Source: Pseudomonadota bacterium (lineage in GTDB: Bacteria; Pseudomonadota; Gammaproteobacteria; QQUJ01). Taken from it: a stretch of DNA of 64,000 nt. Below are positions 55,908-64,000 of the stretch, piece after piece (the first letter of the stretch is position 1; every line of letters starts with the position of its first letter). Made by a program: the position numbers and the translations under genes. The notes below the pieces were generated by a model. That model saw only the letters and a list, made by a program, of their open reading frames with translations, was not told the DNA's origin and made no database searches. The DNA is taken from NCBI GenBank assembly GCA_008501635.1, contig QQUJ01000010.1, positions 558,001 through 622,000 on the forward strand, given 5' to 3'.

Positions 55908-56219
55908 ATGACTGGCCAGAAGATCCGTATTCGCCTTAAAGCATTTGATCATCGCTTGATCGATCAGTCGGCGCGCGAAATTGTAGAGACAGCCAAGCGT
56001 ACCGGTGCTACAGTACGCGGCCCGATTCCGCTGCCCTCAAAGAAAGAGCGATTCACGGTGTTGATTTCCCCGCACGTGAACAAGGATGCGCGGGATCAGT
56101 ACGAAATTCGTACGCACAAGCGGTTGATGGATATTGTTGATCCCACCGATAAGACGGTCGACGCGCTGATGAAGCTCGATTTGGCCGCAGGTGTGGACGT
56201 TCAGATCAAACTGAGCTGA
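55908..56219 (+). CDS. rpsJ: 30S ribosomal protein S10
   Basis: S10 (103 residues) is a 30S head protein and, as NusE, an antitermination factor. The product [20 protein letters not shown] and the [23 protein letters not shown]-type loop are standard. It starts 5 bp after tuf with no separate leader, unlike the long S10 leader of E. coli. Confidence 0.98.
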   Translation: MTGQKIRIRLKAFDHRLIDQSAREIVETAKRTGATVRGPIPLPSKKERFTVLISPHVNKDARDQYEIRTHKRLMDIVDPTDKTVDALMKLDLAAGVDVQIKLS

Positions 56220-56246
56220 ACGTGTAGTAGTGGCGCTCCGGTGGGT

Positions 56247-56264
56247 CGATACCGCCCGGTATCG
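56247..56264 (+). promoter_or_regulatory. Hairpin in the rpsJ-rplC gap
   Basis: CGATACC and GGTATCG form a perfect 7-bp stem with a GCCC loop in a 114-bp gap that is unusually long for this operon. It may be a regulatory or processing structure; no T run follows. Confidence 0.45.
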
Positions 56265-56333
56265 GCGAGATCGGAGCAAGTCTGGCGATAGCGGCGTTTG
56301 AGTGCGCTTTCGTGTCAATGGGGTTACAGAGCA

Positions 56334-56972
56334 ATGACGATTGGAATTGTCGGTCGTAAGCGCGGCATGACGCGTGTATTTACCGAGGAAGGCGTATCGG
56401 TCCCCGTCACGGTGGTCGAGGTCGAGCCGAATCGCATCACCCAGGCCAAGACCGTCGACAGTGACGGCTACCGCGCCGTGCAGGTGACCGTCGGCGCGCG
56501 CCGCCCTTCGCGGGTCACCAAGCCGGCCGCTGGTCACTATGCCAAAGCGGGTGTCGAGGCGGGGCGCGGCCTGTGGGAGTTTCGCCTCGCGGACAATGAG
56601 GGCGAAGAGCTGGCGAGCGGTGGTGAGTTGAAAGCGGACCTGTTTGCGCCGGGACAGAAAGTCGATGTGACCGGCACCACCATCGGTAAAGGGTTCGCTG
56701 GCGTCGTCAAGCGTCACCATTTCCGCATGCAGGACGCGACCCACGGTAACTCATTGTCGCATCGCGCGCCGGGTTCGATTGGTCAGAACCAGTCTCCGGG
56801 GCGGGTATTCAAAGGCAAGAAGATGGCTGGGCACATGGGCAACGCGAAACGCACGGTGCAGAACCTTGAGGTGGTGCGTGTCGATGTCGAGCGTAACCTG
56901 CTTCTGATCAAAGGGGCTGTGCCGGGCGCTGAAGGCGGCGATGTCATCGTGCGTCCTGCGGTAAAGGCGTAA
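56334..56972 (+). CDS. rplC: 50S ribosomal protein L3
   Basis: L3 (212 residues from the ATG at 56334, [16 protein letters not shown]) nucleates 50S assembly near the peptidyl-transferase centre. The [25 protein letters not shown] segment and the [17 protein letters not shown] loop, which holds the glutamine/methylation area, are recognisable. The longer open frame upstream is not conserved. Confidence 0.98.
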   Translation: MTIGIVGRKRGMTRVFTEEGVSVPVTVVEVEPNRITQAKTVDSDGYRAVQVTVGARRPSRVTKPAAGHYAKAGVEAGRGLWEFRLADNEGEELASGGELKADLFAPGQKVDVTGTTIGKGFAGVVKRHHFRMQDATHGNSLSHRAPGSIGQNQSPGRVFKGKKMAGHMGNAKRTVQNLEVVRVDVERNLLLIKGAVPGAEGGDVIVRPAVKA

Positions 56973-56982
56973 GGAGTCGACG

Positions 56983-57603
56983 ATGGAACTGAATCTGGTG
57001 GCGACTGGTGGCAGTAAGGCCGGAGCGGTCACGCTCTCAGACGCCGTATTCGGAAAAGATTTCAACGAGGCGTTGGTGCACCAGGTGGTAACGGCCTATC
57101 TGGCAGGCGCCCGTCAGGGAACGGTGGCGCAGAAGACGCGCTCCGATGTTTCCGGTGGCGGTACCAAGCCGTGGCGGCAGAAAGGTACGGGCCGCGCCCG
57201 TGCCGGCACCATCCGCAGCCCATTGTGGCGCGGGGGTGGTGTGACCTTTGCAGCGCGTCCGCAGAATTACGAACAGAAGGTCAATCGCAAAATGTATCGT
57301 GCCGCGGTGCGCTCGATACTTTCCGAATTGGTGCGCCAGGACCGCCTGGTCGCAGTCGAGAATTTTGCAGTGGAAGAAGGTAAAACCAAGGTGCTGGTGG
57401 CCAAGCTGAAAGCAATGGGCCTGGAGGGCAACGTGTTGGTCGTGACCGACGAGTTGGACGAGAAGCTGTATCTGGCGGCGCGCAATCTGATCGGTATCGA
57501 TGTGCGCGACGTAGTCGGCCTCGATCCGGTTAGCCTGGTCGCCTTCGATAAAGTGGTCATGAGCGTAGCGGCACTGAAGCAGATCGAGGAGAAGCTGGCA
57601 TGA
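56983..57603 (+). CDS. rplD: 50S ribosomal protein L4
   Basis: L4 (206 residues) has a globular domain and a long loop reaching the exit tunnel ([20 protein letters not shown]). In enterobacteria it represses the S10 operon. It overlaps rplW by 4 bp. Confidence 0.98.
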   Translation: MELNLVATGGSKAGAVTLSDAVFGKDFNEALVHQVVTAYLAGARQGTVAQKTRSDVSGGGTKPWRQKGTGRARAGTIRSPLWRGGGVTFAARPQNYEQKVNRKMYRAAVRSILSELVRQDRLVAVENFAVEEGKTKVLVAKLKAMGLEGNVLVVTDELDEKLYLAARNLIGIDVRDVVGLDPVSLVAFDKVVMSVAALKQIEEKLA

Positions 57604-57896
57604 ATGAAGAGCGGCTTGCCAAGGTACTGCTGTCACCGATCATCACCGAAAAGAGCGCGGGTTTGGCGGATGCCAATCATCAGTTTGCCTTCCGGGTGTT
57701 GAGCGATGCCTCCAAACCCGAAATCAAAACAGCGGTCGAGAAGCTGTTTGAGGTCGAGGTGGCGCACGTTCAAGTGGCCAACATGAAGGGTAAGAAAAAG
57801 CGTTTCGGGGCCATCCATGGTTGCCGCAGCGACTGGAAGAAGGCCTACGTGACCCTCAAGCCTGGTCACGATATCGATTTCATGGGTCAGGGTTAA
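57600..57896 (+). CDS. rplW: 50S ribosomal protein L23
   Basis: L23 (98 residues) lies at the tunnel exit and is the docking site for trigger factor and SRP. Features are [22 protein letters not shown] and the MKGKKKRFG basic loop. The ATG overlaps the rplD stop. Confidence 0.97.
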   Translation: MNEERLAKVLLSPIITEKSAGLADANHQFAFRVLSDASKPEIKTAVEKLFEVEVAHVQVANMKGKKKRFGAIHGCRSDWKKAYVTLKPGHDIDFMGQG

Positions 57897-57926
57897 GGCA
57901 AGCGAACAGGTAACGGGTAGCGAACG

Positions 57927-58754
57927 ATGCCAGTTGTCAAAACTAAACCGACGTCTCCGGGCCGGCGCTTTGTCGTCAAGGTGGTTGAGCCTTCTTTGCA
58001 CAAAGGCGAGCCGCATCAGGCGCTGATCGCCAAGAAGGCCAAGACCGGCGGACGTAACAATCACGGCCGAATCACCACGCGTCACCATGGTGGGGGTCAC
58101 AAGCAGCGCTATCGCATCGTCGATTTCAAGCGCGACAAGGACAATATTCAAGGTCGTGTCGAACGCCTGGAATACGATCCAAACCGCAGCGCCCATATTG
58201 CCTTGGTGCTCTATAGCGATGGTGAGCGTCGCTACATCGTCGCACCGAAGAACGTGGCCGCAGGCGCGGAATTGATGTCCGGATCGGATGCGCCGATCAA
58301 ACCGGGTAACAGCCTGCCGTTGCGCAACATTCCGGTGGGCTCGCTGATTCACTGCGTTGAGATGAAGCCGGGCAAGGGCGCACAGCTCGCGCGTAGTGCG
58401 GGAACCTCGGTGCAACTGGTTGCCCGTGAAGGCCAGTACGCCACGTTGCGACTGCGTTCGGGGGAGATCCGCAAGGTTCACTCCGATTGCAAGGCTACGA
58501 TCGGCGAGGTAAGCAATTCCGAGCACAATCTGCGCTCATTGGGTAAAGCGGGTGCTCAACGCTGGCGTGGTAAACGTCCCACCGTCCGCGGTGTGGTAAT
58601 GAACCCGGTGGATCACCCGCACGGTGGCGGCGAGGGCCGCTCCTCCGGTGGCCGGCACCCCGTATCACCCTGGGGTGTGCCCACCAAGGGTTATAAGACA
58701 CGCAAGAACAAGCGGACCGATCAATTGATCGTCCGTCGTCGGAACAAGAAGTAA
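57927..58754 (+). CDS. rplB: 50S ribosomal protein L2
   Basis: L2 (275 residues) is required for subunit joining and peptidyl transfer. The conserved C-terminal stretch [20 protein letters not shown] includes the key histidine. N-terminal [19 protein letters not shown] is also standard. Confidence 0.98.
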   Translation: MPVVKTKPTSPGRRFVVKVVEPSLHKGEPHQALIAKKAKTGGRNNHGRITTRHHGGGHKQRYRIVDFKRDKDNIQGRVERLEYDPNRSAHIALVLYSDGERRYIVAPKNVAAGAELMSGSDAPIKPGNSLPLRNIPVGSLIHCVEMKPGKGAQLARSAGTSVQLVAREGQYATLRLRSGEIRKVHSDCKATIGEVSNSEHNLRSLGKAGAQRWRGKRPTVRGVVMNPVDHPHGGGEGRSSGGRHPVSPWGVPTKGYKTRKNKRTDQLIVRRRNKK

Positions 58755-58772
58755 CGGATAGGGGTCGAGAAA

Positions 58773-59048
58773 GTGCCACGATCAGTTCGAAAAGGTCCGT
58801 TTATCGATCTCCACCTGATGAAAAAGGTGGATGAAGCTCGCGAGACCAACAGCAAGCGCCCGATCAAGACCTGGTCGCGCCGTTCAATGGTGTTTCCGGA
58901 TATGGTCGGTCTGACGATCGCCGTGCACAACGGCCGTCAGCACGTCCCGGTTCTGGTCAGCGAGAACATGGTGGGGCACAAACTCGGTGAATTTGCACCG
59001 ACGCGTACCTATCGTGGTCATGCGGCCGACAAGAAAGCCAAGCGCTAA
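58773..59048 (+). CDS. rpsS: 30S ribosomal protein S19
   Basis: S19 (91 residues, GTG start) sits in the 30S head beside S13. It has [18 protein letters not shown] and [22 protein letters not shown], the usual blocks. It lies 18 bp after rplB. Confidence 0.97.
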   Translation: MPRSVRKGPFIDLHLMKKVDEARETNSKRPIKTWSRRSMVFPDMVGLTIAVHNGRQHVPVLVSENMVGHKLGEFAPTRTYRGHAADKKAKR

Positions 59049-59069
59049 GCGGGTATACGGAGAAGAGTG

Positions 59070-59402
59070 ATGGAAGTCGCAGCAACACTTCGCTTTGCAC
59101 GTCTCTCGGCCCAGAAGGGCCGGTTGATCGCTGACCAGATTCGCGGTCAGTCGGTCGATCGTGCGCTCAACCTACTGAAATTCAGCCCGAAGAAGGCGGC
59201 GCACATCATGCGCAAGGTGCTCGAATCGGCGGTTGCCAATGCCGAGCACAATGAGGGTGCTGATATTGACGAGCTTAAGGTGGCGAAAGTTACGGTCGAT
59301 GAGGGCCCGACCCAAAAACGCATTCAGGCGCGTGCCAAGGGGCGGGCTAACCGGATTATGAAACGGACCAGTCACATTACTGTGACGGTCGCGGACAAGT
59401 AA
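59070..59402 (+). CDS. rplV: 50S ribosomal protein L22
   Basis: L22 (110 residues) lines the exit tunnel with its hairpin loop ([20 protein letters not shown]). I choose the ATG at 59070 over the GTG directly before it, because [16 protein letters not shown] matches the family start and the GGAGAAG ribosome site is well spaced. Confidence 0.97.
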   Translation: MEVAATLRFARLSAQKGRLIADQIRGQSVDRALNLLKFSPKKAAHIMRKVLESAVANAEHNEGADIDELKVAKVTVDEGPTQKRIQARAKGRANRIMKRTSHITVTVADK

Positions 59403-59416
59403 GAAGAGAGGCCGTA

Positions 59417-60091
59417 ATGGGTCAAAAGGTACATCCAACAGGCATACGCCTCGGCATCGTCAAGGATTGGACGTCCAAGTGGTATGCGGACTCCAAGCAC
59501 TATGCCGAATATCTGAATTCGGATCTCGCGGTGCGGGATTTCCTGAAGAAGAAACTTCATCAGGCATCGGTTAGCCGTATCCAGATTGATCGCACCGCCA
59601 ATACCGCGCACATCACCGTCCATACGGCACGGCCCGGCGTGGTTATCGGCAAGAAGGGCGAGGATATCGATGCACTGCGCAAAGAGGTGTCGCAGCGCAT
59701 GGGTATCCCGATCACCATCAGCATCGAGGAGATCCGCAAGCCCGAATTGGATGCCCAGTTGGTTGCCGAGAGTGTGGCCCAGCAGTTGGAGCGGCGCATC
59801 ATGTTCCGGCGTGCCATGAAACGCGCGGTGACCAACTCCATGCGCATAGGCGCACAGGGTATCAAGGTCCACGTGGCCGGCCGCCTGAACGGCGCGGAGA
59901 TTGCTCGCAGCGAGTGGTACCGTGAGGGCCGCGTGCCGCTGCACACGTTGCGCGCTGACATCGATTATGGGTTCGCCGAGGCGAATACCACTTACGGTGT
60001 CATAGGCGTCAAGGTGTGGATCTTCAAGGGTGAGGTCTTCGGCGAAGGCGAACAGCCGACCGAAGCGTCGGAAAAATCGGCGGCGAGCTAA
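59417..60091 (+). CDS. rpsC: 30S ribosomal protein S3
   Basis: S3 (224 residues) forms the mRNA entry site. The N-terminal [18 protein letters not shown], the KH-domain motif [11 protein letters not shown] and the C-terminal domain with [22 protein letters not shown] are all present. Confidence 0.98.
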   Translation: MGQKVHPTGIRLGIVKDWTSKWYADSKHYAEYLNSDLAVRDFLKKKLHQASVSRIQIDRTANTAHITVHTARPGVVIGKKGEDIDALRKEVSQRMGIPITISIEEIRKPELDAQLVAESVAQQLERRIMFRRAMKRAVTNSMRIGAQGIKVHVAGRLNGAEIARSEWYREGRVPLHTLRADIDYGFAEANTTYGVIGVKVWIFKGEVFGEGEQPTEASEKSAAS

Positions 60092-60106
60092 GGAGATACG
60101 CGAACC

Positions 60107-60520
60107 ATGCTGCAGCCCAAACGTACCAAATTCCGCAAAACCCAAAAGGGGCGGAACCGCGGATTGGCCCAGGTTGGCAACAAGGTCAGCTTTGGCCAGT
60201 TCGGCATCAAGGCGACGACTCGCGGACGTGTAACTGCGCGCCAGATCGAGGCCGCCCGTCGCGCTATCACGCGCCACGTCAAGCGCGGCGGAAAACTGTG
60301 GATCCGTATATTTCCGGATGTGCCGATCACCAAGAAGCCTATCGAAGTGCGCATGGGCAAGGGTAAGGGTAACGTCGAGTATTGGATCGCTCAGATTCAG
60401 CCTGGACGCGTGCTTTATGAAATCGAGGGCGTGACCGAAGAGGTTGCCCGCGAGGCATTCGATCGCGCAGCAGCCAAGCTGCCGGTGCAGACGGCCTTTG
60501 TTTCCCGGACGGTGATGTGA
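60107..60520 (+). CDS. rplP: 50S ribosomal protein L16
   Basis: L16 (137 residues) helps position A-site tRNA. It begins [19 protein letters not shown] and has the [17 protein letters not shown] block with the usual arginine site. It overlaps the next start by one base (TGATG). Confidence 0.97.
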   Translation: MLQPKRTKFRKTQKGRNRGLAQVGNKVSFGQFGIKATTRGRVTARQIEAARRAITRHVKRGGKLWIRIFPDVPITKKPIEVRMGKGKGNVEYWIAQIQPGRVLYEIEGVTEEVAREAFDRAAAKLPVQTAFVSRTVM

Positions 60521-60717
60521 TGAAAGCCAGCGAATTGCGAGAGAAGTCGACCGAAGAGTTGCAAAAAGAGCTGAACAGCCTGCTGCGCGAACAGTTCAAT
60601 CTGCGCATGCAGAGGGGCTCCGGGCAGCAGCCGCGCCCGCATTTGTTTAATCGCGTGCGCAAGGATATTGCCCGCATCAATACGGTGCTGAACGAAAAGG
60701 CAGGTGGTGCGTCATGA
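60520..60717 (+). CDS. rpmC: 50S ribosomal protein L29
   Basis: L29 (65 residues) is a two-helix protein near the tunnel exit, with [19 protein letters not shown] and a C-terminal [21 protein letters not shown] use the ATG at 60520 rather than the GTG before it. It overlaps rpsQ by 4 bp. Confidence 0.95.
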   Translation: MKASELREKSTEELQKELNSLLREQFNLRMQRGSGQQPRPHLFNRVRKDIARINTVLNEKAGGAS

Positions 60718-60974
60718 GTGAGGTTGCAAAGAGTGCTCGCACCCTGACCGGGCGCGTGGTGAGTAACAAGATGGATCGCACCATCACGGTGTTGGTCGAA
60801 CGCCGCGAACCTCACCCGATTTACGGGAAATACATTCGCCGCTCGACCAAATTGCATGCGCATGACGCCAACAATGAATGCAACGAGGGCGATACGGTAA
60901 CGATAGAGCAGTGCCGGCCCATCTCCAAGACCAAGGCCTGGTGCCTGGTCGAAGTGCTGGTGCGGGCTCGTTAA
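60714..60974 (+). CDS. rpsQ: 30S ribosomal protein S17
   Basis: S17 (86 residues) is an OB-fold primary binder of 16S rRNA. It has [20 protein letters not shown] and the [19 protein letters not shown] block. It is the last gene of the S10 group, followed by a 74-bp gap before rplN. Confidence 0.97.
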   Translation: MSEVAKSARTLTGRVVSNKMDRTITVLVERREPHPIYGKYIRRSTKLHAHDANNECNEGDTVTIEQCRPISKTKAWCLVEVLVRAR

Positions 60975-61048
60975 GAGTAGGTATGTGGCGAAGTCTCGAA
61001 GCCGAGTCTTGCGCCCGATAACGGTTAAGAAAGCGATCGGACACAGCC

Positions 61049-61417
61049 ATGATTCAGATGCAGACGAGTCTGGAGGTTGCGGACAACAGCGGTGCCCGCA
61101 GGCTGCAGTGCATCAAGGTGCTCGGGGGCTCGAAGCGCCGGTACGCCGGTGTCGGTGACATTATCAAGGTTACCGTGAAAGAGGCGAACCCGCGCGGCAA
61201 GGTCAAGAAGGGCGAGGTGTACAACGCCGTCGTCGTGCGCACCCGTAAAGGTGTGCGCCGCAACGACGGGTCGGTCATCCGCTTTGATACCAATGCGGCG
61301 GTATTGCTGAACAATCAGTTGCAGCCCATCGGTACCCGTATCTTTGGCCCGGTCACGCGTGAGCTGCGCTCTGAGCGGTTCATGAAGATTATCTCGCTGG
61401 CCCCCGAAGTTCTGTAG
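61049..61417 (+). CDS. rplN: 50S ribosomal protein L14
   Basis: L14 (122 residues) begins the spc group and forms an intersubunit bridge. The core [20 protein letters not shown] and [20 protein letters not shown] are standard. The ATG at 61049 matches the family start. Confidence 0.98.
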   Translation: MIQMQTSLEVADNSGARRLQCIKVLGGSKRRYAGVGDIIKVTVKEANPRGKVKKGEVYNAVVVRTRKGVRRNDGSVIRFDTNAAVLLNNQLQPIGTRIFGPVTRELRSERFMKIISLAPEVL

Positions 61418-61432
61418 GGTGGAGAGTTAGCA

Positions 61433-61750
61433 ATGCGTAAGATCAGAAAGGGTGACGAGGTTGTCGTCATAACCGGCAAGGACAAGGGTAAGCGCGGTAC
61501 CGTGTTGAAGGTATTGGCTGAGAACCGCGTCGTGGTCGAAGGCGTCAACATCGTCAAGAAGCACGTGCGTCCCAACCCGAACCGCGGGGAGACCGGCGGT
61601 ATAGTGGAGAAGGAGGCAGCGTTGCAGGTTTCGAACGTGGCGATTTTCAATCCACAAGCCAACAAGGGTGATCGTGTCGGTTTCCGCACGCTCGAGGATG
61701 GCCGCAAGGTGCGCTTCTTCAAGTCGAACGGCGAAGTCGTCGACGTTTGA
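61433..61750 (+). CDS. rplX: 50S ribosomal protein L24
   Basis: L24 (105 residues) starts 50S assembly at 23S domain I. It has a KOW motif [21 protein letters not shown] and the [20 protein letters not shown] stretch. It lies 15 bp after rplN. Confidence 0.97.
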   Translation: MRKIRKGDEVVVITGKDKGKRGTVLKVLAENRVVVEGVNIVKKHVRPNPNRGETGGIVEKEAALQVSNVAIFNPQANKGDRVGFRTLEDGRKVRFFKSNGEVVDV

Positions 61751-61770
61751 ACTCATCTGGATAGCGAACG

Positions 61771-62310
61771 ATGGCAAGACTACAACAGCATTATCGCGAG
61801 ACGGTTGTCCCGCAGCTCCAAGAGCGCTTCGGTTACAAGAGCATCATGCAGGTACCGAAGATCACCAAGATCACCCTCAATATGGGTGTCGGTGAGGCGA
61901 TTGGTGACAAAAAGATTATCGATCATGCCGTGGGGGATATGACCAAGATTGCGGGTCAGAAACCCGTGGTGACCATGGCGCGCAAATCCGTGGCCGGTTT
62001 CAAGATTCGTGAAGGCTGGCCGATCGGCTGCAAAGTCACGCTGCGCCGCGAGCAGATGTATGAATTTCTCGATCGACTGATCTCGGTCGCTATACCGCGT
62101 ATCCGTGATTTTCGCGGCCTCGACGCCAAAGCCTTCGATGGGCGTGGGAACTATACGCTTGGCGTGAAGGAACAAATCATCTTTCCTGAGATCGATTACG
62201 ACAAGATTGACGAGCTGCGTGGTCTGGACGTTTGTATAACGACCACTGCTCGGAGTAACGAGGAAGGCCGTGCCCTGCTCGAGGCGTTCCGCTTCCCGTT
62301 CAAGAACTGA
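61771..62310 (+). CDS. rplE: 50S ribosomal protein L5
   Basis: L5 (179 residues) binds 5S rRNA and contacts the P-site tRNA. Family parts are [38 protein letters not shown] and the [20 protein letters not shown] end. Length is standard. Confidence 0.98.
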   Translation: MARLQQHYRETVVPQLQERFGYKSIMQVPKITKITLNMGVGEAIGDKKIIDHAVGDMTKIAGQKPVVTMARKSVAGFKIREGWPIGCKVTLRREQMYEFLDRLISVAIPRIRDFRGLDAKAFDGRGNYTLGVKEQIIFPEIDYDKIDELRGLDVCITTTARSNEEGRALLEAFRFPFKN

Positions 62311-62322
62311 GAGACCGAAATT

Positions 62323-62628
62323 ATGGCAAAAAAATCGATTGTCGCGCGCGAACTCAAGCGTGTCCGCACCGCACAGAAATACGCGGTGAAGCACGCAGAG
62401 CTGAAGGCCAGGATCAAGAGTGTGAAGACCAGCGAGGAAGATCTGGCGCTGGCGCTGGAGCAGTTGCAGAAGCTGCCGCGCAACGCCAGTCCCGCACGCC
62501 AGGTGCGCCGCTGCCGGCTGACCGGGCGCCCGAGAGGCAGTTACCGCAAATTTGGTTTGGGTCGAAACAAGCTGCGCGAGGCGGCAATGCGCGGCGATAT
62601 TCCCGGTCTGGTCAAGGCCAGCTGGTAG
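62323..62628 (+). CDS. rpsN: 30S ribosomal protein S14 (zinc-free form)
   Basis: S14 (101 residues) is the long C- type: the four zinc cysteines of the short form are absent, with [20 protein letters not shown] in the equivalent region. This is the usual type at the gammaproteobacterial spc locus. Confidence 0.97.
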   Translation: MAKKSIVARELKRVRTAQKYAVKHAELKARIKSVKTSEEDLALALEQLQKLPRNASPARQVRRCRLTGRPRGSYRKFGLGRNKLREAAMRGDIPGLVKASW

Positions 62629-62651
62629 GCAACACGGAGCAGAACAGCACC

Positions 62652-63047
62652 ATGAGCATGACAGATCCCATTGCAGATTTTCTGACCCGCATCCGTAACG
62701 GTCAGGCTGCCGGCAAGGCGGAGATTACGGCACCGGCCTCGAAGGTGAAGACCGCGATCGCCAGCGTACTTCGTGACGAAGGTTATATCGTCGATTTTGC
62801 GGAACAGAGCGCCGACGGCAAGCCGACGATCGCTGTGAGCCTGAAGTACTACCAGGGGCGGCCGGTCATCGATCGCATCGATCGCGTCAGCCGTCCCGGA
62901 CTGCGCCGTTACACTAGCAAAAACGACCTGCCAAAGGTCGATGATGGTTTGGGTATCGCCATCATCTCCACGCCGAAAGGTGTGATGACCGATCGCGCCG
63001 CGCGCAAGATTGGCGAAGGCGGCGAGATCCTGTGCTACGTATCGTGA
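62652..63047 (+). CDS. rpsH: 30S ribosomal protein S8
   Basis: S8 (131 residues) binds the central 16S domain and in E. coli represses the spc operon at rplE. It has [20 protein letters not shown] and the C-terminal [21 protein letters not shown]. Spacing to rplF is 13 bp. Confidence 0.97.
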   Translation: MSMTDPIADFLTRIRNGQAAGKAEITAPASKVKTAIASVLRDEGYIVDFAEQSADGKPTIAVSLKYYQGRPVIDRIDRVSRPGLRRYTSKNDLPKVDDGLGIAIISTPKGVMTDRAARKIGEGGEILCYVS

Positions 63048-63060
63048 TAGGTGATAGCAG

Positions 63061-63588
63061 ATGTCCAGAGTAGCTAAGAATCCGATTACCCTTCCCAAAG
63101 GGGTCGAGGTGAAACTCAACGGCTCGGAGCTTGTGGTCAAGGGCTCCAAGGGCGAGCTGCGCCACCAGATTGCCGATGGCATCACGGTGACGAGCGAGGA
63201 CAACACACTCAAGGTTGCGCCCAGTAACGATAGCCAGTGGGCCATGGCCGGCACGACCCGCGCTCTGGTCAGTAACATGGTGACCGGCGTCAGTGAGGGT
63301 TTCGAGAAGAAGCTGCAGTTGGTTGGTGTTGGCTATCGTGCCCAGGCCAAGGGTGCGGTGCTGGATCTGACCTTGGGTTTTTCGCATCCGGTGAACTATT
63401 CGGTACCTAAGGGTATCGCCATTGAGACTCCCAGCCAGACCGAGATCGTGGTCAGGGGTATCGATAAGCAGCAGGTCGGCCAGGTGGCCGCGGATATTCG
63501 TGCCTACCGTCCGCCAGAGCCGTACAAGGGCAAGGGCGTTCGTTATGCGGATGAGCATGTCGTCCGTAAAGAGGCCAAGAAGAAGTAA
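63061..63588 (+). CDS. rplF: 50S ribosomal protein L6
   Basis: L6 (175 residues) has two repeated domains near the factor-binding site. Recognisable parts are [30 protein letters not shown] and [20 protein letters not shown]. Confidence 0.98.
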   Translation: MSRVAKNPITLPKGVEVKLNGSELVVKGSKGELRHQIADGITVTSEDNTLKVAPSNDSQWAMAGTTRALVSNMVTGVSEGFEKKLQLVGVGYRAQAKGAVLDLTLGFSHPVNYSVPKGIAIETPSQTEIVVRGIDKQQVGQVAADIRAYRPPEPYKGKGVRYADEHVVRKEAKKK

Positions 63589-63605
63589 TTCAAGGGTAAC
63601 GACCA

Positions 63606-63959
63606 ATGGATAAAAATGCAGCTCGTGCGCGCCGCGCCCGTCGCGCCCGCTTCAAGATCCGCGAACTGGGTGGGTATCGCCTCAGCGTGCATCGCACGCC
63701 GCGACACATCTATGCACAGGTAATCGCGCCGAACGGTTCCGAGGTGATCGCCTCGGCATCCACGGTGCAGAAAGATCTGAGCAGTGGCGTCAAGTACACC
63801 GGCAACAGCGACGCGGCGGCAGCGGTAGGAAAGGCAATCGCCGAGCGCGCCAAGGCGAAGGGCATTACGCAGGTCTCCTTTGATCGCTCCGGGTTCAAAT
63901 ACCACGGGCGGGTCAAGGCGCTGGCGGATGCAGCACGTGAAAACGGACTGGAGTTCTAA
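63606..63959 (+). CDS. rplR: 50S ribosomal protein L18
   Basis: L18 (117 residues) binds 5S rRNA. It has the basic N-terminus [20 protein letters not shown], the [19 protein letters not shown] stretch and the C-terminal [26 protein letters not shown]. Confidence 0.98.
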   Translation: MDKNAARARRARRARFKIRELGGYRLSVHRTPRHIYAQVIAPNGSEVIASASTVQKDLSSGVKYTGNSDAAAAVGKAIAERAKAKGITQVSFDRSGFKYHGRVKALADAARENGLEF

Positions 63960-63969
63960 GGATTAAGTT

Positions 63970-64000
63970 ATGTCGAATGTGAACGCACAGCCAAACAGTG
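63970..64000 (+). CDS. rpsE: 30S ribosomal protein S5, first codons only
   Basis: An ATG 10 bp after rplR opens a frame of ten codons (MSNVNAQPNS) that runs off the window. Position after rplR in the spc order predicts S5; the visible residues belong to its variable N-terminus and prove little by themselves. Confidence 0.7.
   Translation, partial: MSNVNAQPNS

Overview
The window reads as a chromosomal core segment of a GC-rich gammaproteobacterium. The gene orders support this: mreBCD-mrdA-rodA-mltB-rlpA-dacC-dat-ybeD-lipB-lipA, hemA-prfA-prmC, lolB-ispE-tRNA-prs-rplY-pth, and tRNA-Tyr/Gly/Thr-tuf-tRNA-Trp-secE-nusG-rplKAJL-rpoBC followed by the str, S10 and spc operons. A periplasmic DsrE-like protein, a CHASE2 kinase and a JAMM/MoeB pair would fit a sulfur-oxidising Chromatiales-type lineage, but that placement is inference. 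There is no sign of prophage, CRISPR or a large island.

Layout. Positions 1-4213 (minus) hold an FHA protein (cut by the window edge), a PP2C phosphatase and a CHASE2 receptor Ser/Thr kinase, which look like a phospho-signalling module. Positions 4502-15980 (minus) hold lipoate synthesis, then D-amino-acid and murein enzymes, then the rod-shape genes. Positions 16112-20494 (plus) hold gatCAB and hslO, with two inverted-repeat elements in the gaps. Positions 20648-25917 (minus) hold a small protein, a JAMM protease, a MoeB/ThiF enzyme, an unknown protein, prmC, prfA and hemA. Positions 26202-32247 (plus) hold a TPR lipoprotein, lolB, ispE, tRNA-Gln, prs, rplY and pth. Positions 32258-37248 form a less orderly accessory stretch: a fatty-acid-hydroxylase-family protein, a remnant that looks like a TVP38/TMEM64 protein, periplasmic DsrE, a trans-sulfuration PLP enzyme, a palindromic element, a decayed cysteine desulfurase and a FadL-type porin. 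Positions 37249-64000 (plus) hold the tRNA, EF-Tu, RNA polymerase and ribosomal protein superclusters, ending inside rpsE.

The most unusual signal is a repeat attached to tRNA genes. Downstream of both tRNA-Gln and tRNA-Tyr lies a 186-bp unit with a shared GC-rich core. Each unit ends in an exact 19-nt copy of its own tRNA's 3' end, and each carries an inverted copy of that tRNA's T-arm/acceptor strand about 75 bp into the unit. The Tyr locus has a second, degraded unit in tandem, and a partial core lies upstream of tRNA-Gln. The same period and tail length at two unrelated tRNAs argues for a defined element rather than chance.

Other points of note are an mreC gene that seems to start at ATC behind a good Shine-Dalgarno sequence, two EF-Tu genes that appear identical right up to the start-codon base, and a terminator-like hairpin between the rpsL promoter and rpsL.
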